This document shows positions 1-5,929 of a stretch of 7,216 bases of DNA, one piece after another (position 1 is the first letter of the stretch; each line of letters starts with the position of its first letter). The notes under the pieces were generated by a model. That model saw only the letters and a list, made by a program, of their open reading frames with translations, ran no database searches and had not been told where the DNA came from. The position numbers were made by a program, and so were the translations under genes. The stretch comes from JBGLNJ01 sp964353405 (GTDB taxonomy: Bacteria; Chloroflexota; Anaerolineae; Fen-1058), in assembly GCA_964353405.1 (NCBI GenBank), contig CAYGWJ010000255.1, forward strand, positions 1-7,216. The letters run 5' to 3'.

Positions 1-359
1 AGCTTTTGTCCGCTTGCAAGCGGTCTGAGAAATTTTTCCTTTTGTTCGTCATTGCCCCATTTTTCTATTCCGAAACACACTAATGAATTATTAACAGACA
101 TTATCACTCCAACCGATGCATCGACCTTTGATATTTCTTCCATAGCCAATACATAACTGATTGTATCTAAACCTGCGCCGCCCCATTCCGGCGGAACCAT
201 CATTCCCATAAAGCCGAATTCTCCAAGTTTCTTGATTATTTCGTACGGGAACTCCGCTTTAATATCCCGTTCTATTGCCGATGGAGCAATTTCGTTTTGA
301 GCAAAATCTCTCGCAGTATCTTTTATTGCCAATTGTTCTTCGGAGAAATTAAAATCCAT
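1..359 (-). CDS. Acyl-CoA dehydrogenase, N-terminal part (cut by window edge)
   Basis: This is the first 119 residues of a flavin-dependent acyl-CoA dehydrogenase; the rest lies beyond position 1. The family oxidises acyl-CoA thioesters to trans-2-enoyl-CoA using FAD and passes electrons to electron-transfer flavoprotein, in beta-oxidation or butyrate-type metabolism. The call rests on the N-terminal helical domain: a start of MDFNFSEEQLAIKDTARDFA, then FAQNEIAP, a GFMGMMVPPEWGGAGLD segment at about residues 49-65, YVLAMEEISKVDAS, and a FGIEKWGNDEQKEKFL segment leading into the middle domain. The catalytic glutamate and FAD-contacting C-terminal half are not visible, so chain-length preference cannot be judged. 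The ATG at 359-357 has no clear Shine-Dalgarno sequence, as is common in Bacteroidota. Codon use is AT-rich, unlike the genes from about 1000 onward. The four-helix-bundle gene lies 112 bases upstream on the same strand. Confidence 0.93.
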   Translation of the reverse strand, partial: MDFNFSEEQLAIKDTARDFAQNEIAPSAIERDIKAEFPYEIIKKLGEFGFMGMMVPPEWGGAGLDTISYVLAMEEISKVDASVGVIMSVNNSLVCFGIEKWGNDEQKEKFLRPLASGQK

Positions 360-390
360 GTTTAGGTAGTTTTATTAAATATTTAATTTA

Positions 391-398
391 CAAAGTTA
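391..398 (-). promoter_or_regulatory. Candidate Bacteroidota-type -7 element (TAACTTTG)
   Basis: On the minus strand TAACTTTG fits the TAnnTTTG -7 element known for the Bacteroidota primary sigma factor. It sits about 31 bases upstream of the acyl-CoA dehydrogenase ATG. The expected -33 TTTG is not exact: the bases about 19 upstream read GTTT and belong to the neighbouring heptamer array. One short motif in AT-rich DNA is weak evidence, so this stays tentative. Confidence 0.3.
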
Positions 399-414
399 AG
401 TATTTTTTAGATTA

Positions 415-449
415 GTAAAACGTAAAAAGTAAAACGTAAAACGCGAAGA
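415..449. repeat. Heptamer array, GTAAAAC-type (left arm)
   Basis: Read on the plus strand this is GTAAAAC, GTAAAAA, GTAAAAC, GTAAAAC and a decayed fifth unit GCGAAGA. Bases 421-443 match the reverse complement of 958-980 at 22 of 23 positions (the single difference is at 438 against 963), including the unusual GTAAAAA unit. The four-helix-bundle gene lies between the two arms. The array also occupies the gap between that gene and the acyl-CoA dehydrogenase and reaches the -33 region of the candidate promoter. Confidence 0.9.
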
Positions 450-471
450 AAAAAACTCAATTCATGTAAAG

Positions 472-828
472 TCAATGAGATTTAATTATCAAATTCGACA
501 TCATTGCAAATAGGTGATTAATTCTGTCATCAATACCGGCTAAATTATTTTCATTAACAAAATTTAATTCCAAACATATTTCTATTTGAGTATCTATTTC
601 TACTAAAGATGAGCGTGAAATTTCATAAAATCTTTTCCTTTCGCTCATAGATTTTCTTGAAGCTCCTTCCGCAATGTTTGATGCTATTGAAACCGCGGCT
701 CTCCTAATTTGATTTGTAATTCCAAAAATTTCGCTCTTAGGGAAATTTTCGGTCATTTTGTAAAGATCTTTTATCAAGCTTAGACTTAGTGTCCAGACAT
801 TCAATTTTTTGTGATTCAATTTAAGCAT
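472..828 (-). CDS. Four-helix-bundle protein, S23 / 23S rRNA intervening-sequence type
   Basis: This encodes a 118-residue helical protein of the family called four helix bundle protein or 23S rRNA intervening-sequence (IVP/S23) protein. Relatives occur inside rRNA intervening sequences and as free-standing genes; their molecular role is not settled. Family marks seen here: KLNVWTLSLSLIKDLYK near the N-terminus, FPKSEIFGITNQIRRAAVSI at about 29-48, NIAEGASRKS at 51-60, and RFYEISRSSLVEIDTQIEI at about 66-84. The length is normal and the frame is open. The ATG at 828-826 has no evident Shine-Dalgarno sequence. No rRNA sequence surrounds it, so it is not acting as an rRNA insert here. It lies between two heptamer arrays in inverted orientation, which suggests the gene and arrays may have moved as a unit; that is inference. 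Base composition matches the acyl-CoA dehydrogenase side, not the hdrA side. Confidence 0.9.
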   Translation of the reverse strand: MLKLNHKKLNVWTLSLSLIKDLYKMTENFPKSEIFGITNQIRRAAVSIASNIAEGASRKSMSERKRFYEISRSSLVEIDTQIEICLELNFVNENNLAGIDDRINHLFAMMSNLIIKSH

Positions 829-950
829 AACTGTTTTATTTTAATTAATAAATTGGCGTATATGGCTAAAACTTGCTTCATCAGTTATGCTTATCAGTTT
901 TACATTTTTACTTTTACGTTTTCTGTTTTAGATTTAACATTTTTGAATTA
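829..950. other. AT-rich gene-free stretch upstream of the four-helix-bundle gene
   Basis: I see no supported gene here. On the minus strand it is the upstream region of the four-helix-bundle gene, and no convincing promoter hexamers or TAnnTTTG element stand out. From about 903 the sequence contains decayed CGTTTTA-like units leading into the clear heptamer array at 951. Confidence 0.6.
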
Positions 951-999
951 CGTTTCACGTTTCACGTTTTACTTTTTACGATTCACGTTTCACGTGACC
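951..999. repeat. Heptamer array, CGTTTCA-type (right arm, inverted to 415-449)
   Basis: Seven consecutive 7-base units on the plus strand: CGTTTCA, CGTTTCA, CGTTTTA, CTTTTTA, CGATTCA, CGTTTCA, CGTGACC. Bases 958-980 are a 22/23 inverted copy of 421-443. The array overlaps the 3' end of the hdrA-like gene: its TAA stop (978-976 on the minus strand) and its last residues, VKRES, are coded by these units. The sharp change in base composition of the window occurs in or next to this array. Confidence 0.9.
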
Positions 1000-3900
1000 T
1001 GTTCCAATTCGTTCCATCCCCAATTCTCGTTCCATCCCCAATTTTCGTTCCATCCCCAATTCGTTGTATGCAAACAACGCTTCAACGTTCGCCATCACCT
1101 GAGAGTCGGCATAGTTGACCAGGCGAATGGCCTTGGCCGGACATTCTCCCGCACAGATGCCGCAGCCATGGCAGGTGGCCGGTTCGATGTAGGCCGCGCC
1201 GACAATGTGGGCCACGCCGAAAAGGTTCATCTGGATCTTGGGCACGTGATAGGGGCAGATGCGAACACACGTCAGGCAGCCCACGCATTTCTCGGCGCTC
1301 ACCTCCGCGACAATGCCGCCGGCCGTCAGCGTGTCATGCGAAAGGATGGTCGCAGCGCGCGCGGCTGCGGCTTGCGCTTGTGCAATCGTCTCATCCAGGA
1401 ACTTGGGGTAGTGACACGCCCCGGCCATGAAAATGCCATCGCTGGCAAAATCCACCGGGCGCAGCTTGACGTGCGCCTCCAGGAACCAGCCGTCCAGATC
1501 CGTCGGCACCTTGAGGAGGCTGCCCAGTTCCTTCGCGCCCTCGGCCGGCACCATCGGCTCGGACAGCACCACCCGGTCGGGCGTCAGCGTCATCTCGCGG
1601 CCCAACATCGGCTCCCATACTTGAATTGAGATTTGAGATTTGAGATTTGAGATTTGAGGCTTGTGGTCGTCGTCATAGCGGATGAACAAGATGCCTTGTC
1701 GCCGCGCCTCGGTGTACACCCGTTCCTTGAAGCCGAACGTGCGCATGTCTTTGTAGAGGATTGTCACCTGCGCGTCAGGGTTCAATTCCTTGAGCTTGAG
1801 GGCGTTCACCAGCGCCGTGGTGCAGCAGGTGCGGGAGCAATACTTGGCCGCTGGTCCCACACATTGGATCATCACCACCGATGACGGCAACTCTCCTTGT
1901 CCGCTTGCGCGTGCCGCACCTGCCCTCGTGCTGTTCCGAGGGTCGTCTCCTTGTCTGTGTGCGAGCATAGCCTCGAAATCGCTCTGGGCCAGGATGCGAG
2001 GATCGCTCCCTAATCCATACTCTGGCCCGCGATACTCCCGGCCACCCGTCGCCACAATCGTCGCGCCGTGGACAATCTCGGTAATGATCCCGTCCTTGGC
2101 CCGCAGCTTGCTGAAAAAGTTGCCACGAAATCCGCCCGTCTCGATCAATTCCGTTTCAAGGTGGATGCGGACCAACGGATGTGACTCGACCCTGGCAATC
2201 ACCTCGCACAGGTATGCTTGTGGATCGCGGGCTGCCTCCTCTGCTTCCAGTTTCTGGCCCACCCCGCGTGCGGCCTGCAGCTGGCTGCTTGTATTTGCCA
2301 CGAAATGCGCCTGGCGTAGATGGCCCCCCAGCTCAGCCGCGCGCTCGACAAGATGCACCGGGAAACCTTGTTGGGCGAGTGAAAGCGCCGCGTTCATTCC
2401 CGCCACACCGCCGCCGAGGACGAGCGCCGCCTTTTGCACCGGCAGATCAATCGTGCGAACCGGCTCTAACTGCGCCACTCGCATCACCGCGCCTCGCACC
2501 AGGTCTTGCGCCTTGCGCGTCGCGCCGTCCCAGTTGTTCGAGTGGATCCACGAGCACTGGTTGCGGATATTGGCCATCTCGAACAAGCCGGGATTCAGCC
2601 CCGCCATGCGGCACGCATCCTGGAACAGCGGCTCGTGCGTCCGAGGTGTACACGAAGCGACGACAACCCGATTGAGGTTCTTTTCTTTCGCCACCTCGAC
2701 AATGTGCTGGATGGCATCTTGCGAGCAGGTGTACAGATCGTCTTCGGCGTGGACGACGCCGGGCAAGCTCGCAGCAAAAGCCGCCGTGCCCGGCACATCC
2801 AGGAATCCGCCGATGTTGCTCCCGCAGTGACAGACAAAAACCCCCACGCGCGGCGCCTCGGCCGTCACATCACGCTCCGACGGGTACTGGGCAATGCGCG
2901 CCAGTGTCCCGCGTGCCGACGCCAGCAAAGCTCCTGCCGCGCCCGCCGCGCCGCTCGCCTCCACCACCGATTCGGGAATATCTTTGGGCTCACGGAAGGG
3001 CCCGGCCACATAGATGCCCGCGCGGCTGGATTGCAGCGGGTCAAACAGCGCCGTGTGGCAAAAGCCGTAATCGTCCAACTCGATGCCCAGGTTGCGGCCC
3101 AGGGCTTGCACCTTGCCGCTCATCTCCATGCCGACGGAAAGAACGACGAGGTCAAATTCCTCTTCGACCATTTGACCGTCGAGGTAACGGACCACGAGAT
3201 TGCCGCTGGCCGGATTTTGCTTGACGGCGCTGATGCGCGTCCGGTGATACTGGACGCCGTACTTTTGCTCCGCGCGCTGGTAATACTCTTCATAGCCTTT
3301 GCTGAACGCGCGCGTATCCATAAAGAAGATGTGGCAGCCAAGTTCGTGGCCTTCGGTCTTGGCGTGTTCCATCGCCATCATGGCCTCTTTGGCGGCATAC
3401 ATGCAGCATACCGAAGAACAATAGTCGTGCGTCTGGTCACGGGAGCCGACGCATTGCAGGAACGCGATTTTCTTTGGCGGCTTGTCGTCCGACGGGCGCT
3501 TGACGTGGCCTTGCGTTGGGCCAGAGGCCGAAAGCAGCCGCTCGAACTGCAAGGCCGTGACGACGTTGGGGTAACGACCCAGCCCATACTCTTGCGACAG
3601 CGCGGCGTTGTAAGCCTCGTAGCCAGGCGCGAGGATGACGGCGCCCGTCTTGATCTGCTCGGCGCGCTCGAGCATATCATGGTCAATCGCGTAGACACCG
3701 CACTTGTAGTAACAGGACAGACACTCGGAGCATACGCCACACGCCAAACAGCGCGCGGCCTCTGCCTGTGCTTCTTGATCGGAATAGCCCTGGCGCACCT
3801 CGTCGAACGACTGCTTGCGCATGGTTACATCCAACGCCGACATCTTGACGCGCGGTGCGATCTTGACCTCGCCTCTGGCCGCCCGCTCGCGCAACTCGGC

Positions 3901-5685
3901 CTCGGTCATCTTGACGACCGGCAGCGGGGCCACACGATTAAAGCGCGTGCCGACGGTAGTTGCGCCGGTGCTCACCTGGCCCGTCTCGAGCTGCTTGCCT
4001 CGCAGGTACTGGTCAATGCTTTGTGCTACCTGATGTCCCGAAGCGACGGCCTCGATGACGAACGCCGTGCCGGTGACGCTATCGCCCGCCGCAAACACGC
4101 CAGGGCGCGTGGCGGCCAGTGTTTCGGGATGGATGGCGATCGTATTGTCGCGCGTCGTGCCCACGCCCGCGTCTTGAGGAATGAACGCAAGACCGGCTCG
4201 CTGGCCGATAGAAAAGACCACGCTCTCGCATGGGACGACTTGCTCTGAACCGGGCACGGGCACGGGGCGCCGGCGCCCGCTTGCGTCTGGCTCGCCCAAT
4301 TCCATCCGCACAAAGCGCACACCTGCCACGCGCCCATTGCCGTCGCTGACGATCTCGACCGGGTTGGACAGCCAATGAAACTCGACACCCTCTTCTTCCG
4401 CGTGCTCGATCTCTTCCGGGTCGGCGGGCGCTTCGGCGAGTGAGCGGCGATAATGAACGTGAACCTGTTTGCCCAATCGGATGGCGGTCCGTGCGCAGTC
4501 CATCGCCACGTCGCCTGCGCCGATCACAATGACGCGTTCGCCCAATAGGGGGGGATGGCCCAGTCGCACATCGCGCAAAAAGACCGTGTTGATGTGCACG
4601 CCGTCCAGGTCCGCGCCGGGGATCGGCAATCGAATCCCTTCGTGCGCGCCGACGGCGATGAGGACGGCATCAAAACCTTGCGCGAACAGGTCGTCGAGAT
4701 TCGTCACCGGGCTGTTGAGCCGCAGGTCAACGCCCAGGTCAACGATGTCGGCCACCTCGCGCTCGATGATCCAGGTGGGCAGGCGGTACTCGGGCACACC
4801 CACGCGCAGCATCCCACCGGCTACCGGCAGCGCCTCGAACACGGTGACAGGATACCCCATGCGGACGAGGTCTTGCGCCGCCGTCAGCCCGCAAGGTCCC
4901 GCGCCGATGATGGCCACGCGCTTGTCGGTCTTGAGCGCGCTGCGCTCGACGAGCCGGCGCGGCTCGTCGTACACTTTATCGGTGACGAATCGCTTGAGTG
5001 CGCGGATGTTGACGGGCTCGTCCAGTCTGCCACGGTTGCAGGCCGTTTCGCACCGGTGATTGCAGATGCGCCCACAGATGCCGGGGAAGGGGTTGTCCTC
5101 TTTGATGACGCGCAGTGCATCCTGATAGCGGCCTTCGCGGATGAGCGCAATGTAGCCTTGCGCGCGTTGTCCGGTAGGGCAGGCATCGCGGCATGGGGCG
5201 AGGCCTTGCTTTTCAATCGCGTAGGCATTGGGAATCGCTTGCGGGTAGAGCTTGAAGGCTGCCCGCTGCTGGACCATTCCTTCGTCAAAGCGGCCGGGGA
5301 TGACGACGGGACAGACCTGCGCGCACTCGCCGCAGCCCGTGCATTTGGCTACGTCAATGTAGCGCGGTTTGCGGCGCAGCGTGGCGGTGAAATTCCCCGC
5401 TTGCCCATCTACCTTGACGACCTCGGTATCGGTGAGGATTTCGATGTTGAGGTGGCGGCCCGTTTCCACCAGCTTGGGGCTGATGTTGCACATGGCGCAG
5501 TCGTTGGTGGGGAACGTCTTGTCGAGCTGCGCCATGTGCCCGCCGATAGCCGACTTGGTTTCGACGAGATAGACCTTGAAGCCGGACTCGGCCAGGTCAA
5601 GCGAAGCCTGCATCCCGGCGATGCCGCCGCCCACCACCAGCACAGCCCCGATGGGCGGAGTGGGCTGTTGAGCGTGATCCGCCAT
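976..5685 (-). CDS. hdrA-like: Fused HdrA / NfnB(GltD)-like / HdrA flavin-iron-sulfur oxidoreductase
   Basis: A 1569-residue cytoplasmic redox protein with no signal peptide or membrane segment. Modules in order: HdrA core with FAD motif GGGIAGMQAS at 19-28, DCAMCNISPK (C63, C66) and a [4Fe-4S] set C115/C118/C121/C125; inserted GltD/NfnB-like module with C165, C169, C204, C208, C212, C216, FAD motif GAGPCG at 261-266, NAD(P) motif GAGDVA at 389-394 followed by YRRS at 412-415, and GVFAAGD at 529-535; cysteine cluster C646-C662; HdrA continuation with C745 and YCSSVCC (756, 760, 761); a second HdrA starting VGVFVCHCG near 947, FAD motif GGGVAGMNAA at 1091-1100, YCSRTCC at 1282-1288, and two [4Fe-4S] motifs (C1467-C1477, C1505-C1515). 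HdrA proteins route electrons through FAD, often by bifurcation; YRRS hints at NADPH. Start: ATG with GGAGG six bases upstream. Repeats supply residues about 1343-1354 and the tail after about 1540. No HdrB/HdrC gene is seen here. Confidence 0.93.
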   Translation of the reverse strand: MADHAQQPTPPIGAVLVVGGGIAGMQASLDLAESGFKVYLVETKSAIGGHMAQLDKTFPTNDCAMCNISPKLVETGRHLNIEILTDTEVVKVDGQAGNFTATLRRKPRYIDVAKCTGCGECAQVCPVVIPGRFDEGMVQQRAAFKLYPQAIPNAYAIEKQGLAPCRDACPTGQRAQGYIALIREGRYQDALRVIKEDNPFPGICGRICNHRCETACNRGRLDEPVNIRALKRFVTDKVYDEPRRLVERSALKTDKRVAIIGAGPCGLTAAQDLVRMGYPVTVFEALPVAGGMLRVGVPEYRLPTWIIEREVADIVDLGVDLRLNSPVTNLDDLFAQGFDAVLIAVGAHEGIRLPIPGADLDGVHINTVFLRDVRLGHPPLLGERVIVIGAGDVAMDCARTAIRLGKQVHVHYRRSLAEAPADPEEIEHAEEEGVEFHWLSNPVEIVSDGNGRVAGVRFVRMELGEPDASGRRRPVPVPGSEQVVPCESVVFSIGQRAGLAFIPQDAGVGTTRDNTIAIHPETLAATRPGVFAAGDSVTGTAFVIEAVASGHQVAQSIDQYLRGKQLETGQVSTGATTVGTRFNRVAPLPVVKMTEAELRERAARGEVKIAPRVKMSALDVTMRKQSFDEVRQGYSDQEAQAEAARCLACGVCSECLSCYYKCGVYAIDHDMLERAEQIKTGAVILAPGYEAYNAALSQEYGLGRYPNVVTALQFERLLSASGPTQGHVKRPSDDKPPKKIAFLQCVGSRDQTHDYCSSVCCMYAAKEAMMAMEHAKTEGHELGCHIFFMDTRAFSKGYEEYYQRAEQKYGVQYHRTRISAVKQNPASGNLVVRYLDGQMVEEEFDLVVLSVGMEMSGKVQALGRNLGIELDDYGFCHTALFDPLQSSRAGIYVAGPFREPKDIPESVVEASGAAGAAGALLASARGTLARIAQYPSERDVTAEAPRVGVFVCHCGSNIGGFLDVPGTAAFAASLPGVVHAEDDLYTCSQDAIQHIVEVAKEKNLNRVVVASCTPRTHEPLFQDACRMAGLNPGLFEMANIRNQCSWIHSNNWDGATRKAQDLVRGAVMRVAQLEPVRTIDLPVQKAALVLGGGVAGMNAALSLAQQGFPVHLVERAAELGGHLRQAHFVANTSSQLQAARGVGQKLEAEEAARDPQAYLCEVIARVESHPLVRIHLETELIETGGFRGNFFSKLRAKDGIITEIVHGATIVATGGREYRGPEYGLGSDPRILAQSDFEAMLAHRQGDDPRNSTRAGAARASGQGELPSSVVMIQCVGPAAKYCSRTCCTTALVNALKLKELNPDAQVTILYKDMRTFGFKERVYTEARRQGILFIRYDDDHKPQISNLKSQISIQVWEPMLGREMTLTPDRVVLSEPMVPAEGAKELGSLLKVPTDLDGWFLEAHVKLRPVDFASDGIFMAGACHYPKFLDETIAQAQAAAARAATILSHDTLTAGGIVAEVSAEKCVGCLTCVRICPYHVPKIQMNLFGVAHIVGAAYIEPATCHGCGICAGECPAKAIRLVNYADSQVMANVEALFAYNELGMERKLGMERELGMERIGTGHVKRES
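1001..1062. repeat. Tandem 18-base repeat coding the C-terminal tail of the HdrA-like protein
   Basis: Three units that each begin GTTCCATCCCCAATT start at 1011, 1029 and 1047; the first two are 18 bases long and the last is 16. A shortened copy, GTTCCAATTC, precedes them at 1001-1010. Because the unit length is a multiple of three, the minus-strand reading is periodic and gives ELGMER, KLGMER, ELGMER at the C-terminus of the HdrA-like protein. There are no spacers, so this is not a CRISPR array. Confidence 0.93.
1626..1660. repeat. In-frame heptamer tract (TTGAGAT)4 plus one variant inside the hdrA-like gene
   Basis: Four exact TTGAGAT units (1626, 1633, 1640, 1647) and a fifth variant unit TTGAGGC. 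On the coding strand they give PQISNLKSQISI, a lysine/serine/isoleucine string foreign to the flanking HdrA sequence (RYDDDHK before, VWEPMLGRE after). It lies between the YCSRTCC motif and the C-terminal ferredoxin domain, probably in a loop. Loss or gain of one unit would shift the frame; three units keep it. Confidence 0.92.
1892..1955. repeat. 10-base direct repeats TCTCCTTGTC bracketing an inserted segment in the hdrA-like gene
   Basis: TCTCCTTGTC occurs at 1892-1901 and 1946-1955, exactly 54 bases apart, so the spacing is in frame. The protein between them, about residues 1245-1262 (QGDDPRNSTRAGAARASG), is low in complexity and lies just before the conserved SSVVMIQCVGP strand, where HdrA relatives as I recall them are shorter. 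The same 10-mer appears in reverse complement at 5708-5717, just upstream of the start codon. Confidence 0.7.
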
Positions 5686-5691
5686 TGTGCG

Positions 5692-5696
5692 CCTCC
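5692..5696 (-). promoter_or_regulatory. Shine-Dalgarno site of the hdrA-like gene
   Basis: GGAGG on the minus strand, six bases before the ATG at 5685-5683. This decides the start: a possible in-frame TTG nine codons upstream (5712) has no such site and would add MSRRYWRRT, which is not HdrA-like. Confidence 0.85.
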
Positions 5697-5707
5697 AGTA
5701 ACGACGA

Positions 5708-5717
5708 GACAAGGAGA
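5708..5717. repeat. Third copy of the GACAAGGAGA motif, in the hdrA leader
   Basis: GACAAGGAGA on the plus strand is the reverse complement of the two 10-base repeats inside the gene at 1892 and 1946. Here it lies in the untranslated leader, 12 bases upstream of the Shine-Dalgarno site. Three occurrences in 4 kb suggest a dispersed genomic repeat seed rather than chance. Confidence 0.55.
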
Positions 5718-5781
5718 CACGTGGGATAGGGACGATGAGGGAACTAGGAAATTCCGCCGCCTTGTCTATAAACCGCTTGGC

Positions 5782-5799
5782 TGCCGCAATTGTACGGCA
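5782..5799. promoter_or_regulatory. Inverted repeat TGCCG-N8-CGGCA over the -10 box (candidate operator)
   Basis: TGCCG at 5782-5786 and CGGCA at 5795-5799 form a perfect 5-base inverted repeat with an 8-base centre. It covers the whole candidate -10 box and ends where the spacer begins, a position suited to repressor binding. The arms are short and no regulator gene is nearby, so a chance palindrome is possible. Confidence 0.35.
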
Positions 5800-5817
5800 A
5801 GAAGAGAAAAATGTCCA
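5789..5817 (-). promoter_or_regulatory. Sigma70-type promoter for the hdrA-like gene
   Basis: On the minus strand TGGACA (5817-5812) and TACAAT (5794-5789) each match the -35 and -10 consensus at five of six positions, with an ideal 17-base spacer. Transcription would begin near 5782, giving a leader of about 97 bases before the ATG at 5685. The promoter lies downstream of the GNAT gene, so the hdrA-like gene is probably transcribed on its own. Confidence 0.6.
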
Positions 5818-5870
5818 TAGCCCAGCGTGTCAACTGTGGGAGGCAGAGTAGTTACAAGGGGCTAATGGTG

Positions 5871-5929
5871 AAAAATAGAACACTCGGCTAACCCGCGCAG
5901 CGCTCCCCTTCCGGCCGTTAGAGGCTGAG
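5871..5929 (-). terminator. Weak candidate terminator after the GNAT gene
   Basis: On the minus strand the last codons and stop of the GNAT gene (CTCAGCCTCTAAC) can pair, with one mismatch and a 3-base bulge, with GTTAGCCGAG at 5892-5883. The GC-rich loop is about 24 bases, and TTCTATTTTT follows at 5880-5871. The interrupted stem makes this a weak intrinsic terminator, but its place between two genes fits. Confidence 0.35.

Noticed and set aside
472..828. Four-helix-bundle protein as an Avd accessory protein of a diversity-generating retroelement, or as an rRNA intervening-sequence protein in place
   Set aside because: No reverse transcriptase, variable or template repeat, or rRNA sequence is present around it. 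The sequence fits the free-standing S23-type family.
1001..1062. CRISPR-like array
   Set aside because: The units are contiguous with no unique spacers and are translated as part of the HdrA-like protein.
811..1629. Plus-strand open frame spanning the composition switch
   Set aside because: It runs through AT-rich intergenic DNA, both repeat types and antisense hdrA. Its repeated FHPQFS string is simply the 18-base repeat, and it has no family motif.
2506..4248. Long plus-strand open frame opposite the hdrA-like gene (also 4555-5820 and 1790-2830)
   Set aside because: These are antisense shadows in GC-rich DNA. Their translations are rich in Arg, Ala and His with no recognisable motifs, while the minus strand has continuous HdrA/GltD motifs throughout.
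5686..5712. Upstream TTG start giving nine extra residues to the HdrA-like protein
   Set aside because: It has no ribosome site at the right distance, while the ATG at 5685 has GGAGG six bases away and starts an HdrA-like N-terminus.
5883..5929. attC-like site after the GNAT gene (TCTAAC and GTTAGCC on the minus strand), suggesting an integron cassette
   Set aside because: The ends only partly fit RYYYAAC and GTTRRRY, the site is about 40 bases when attC sites are longer, and there are no clear inner boxes or integrase. It is better read as a weak terminator hairpin.
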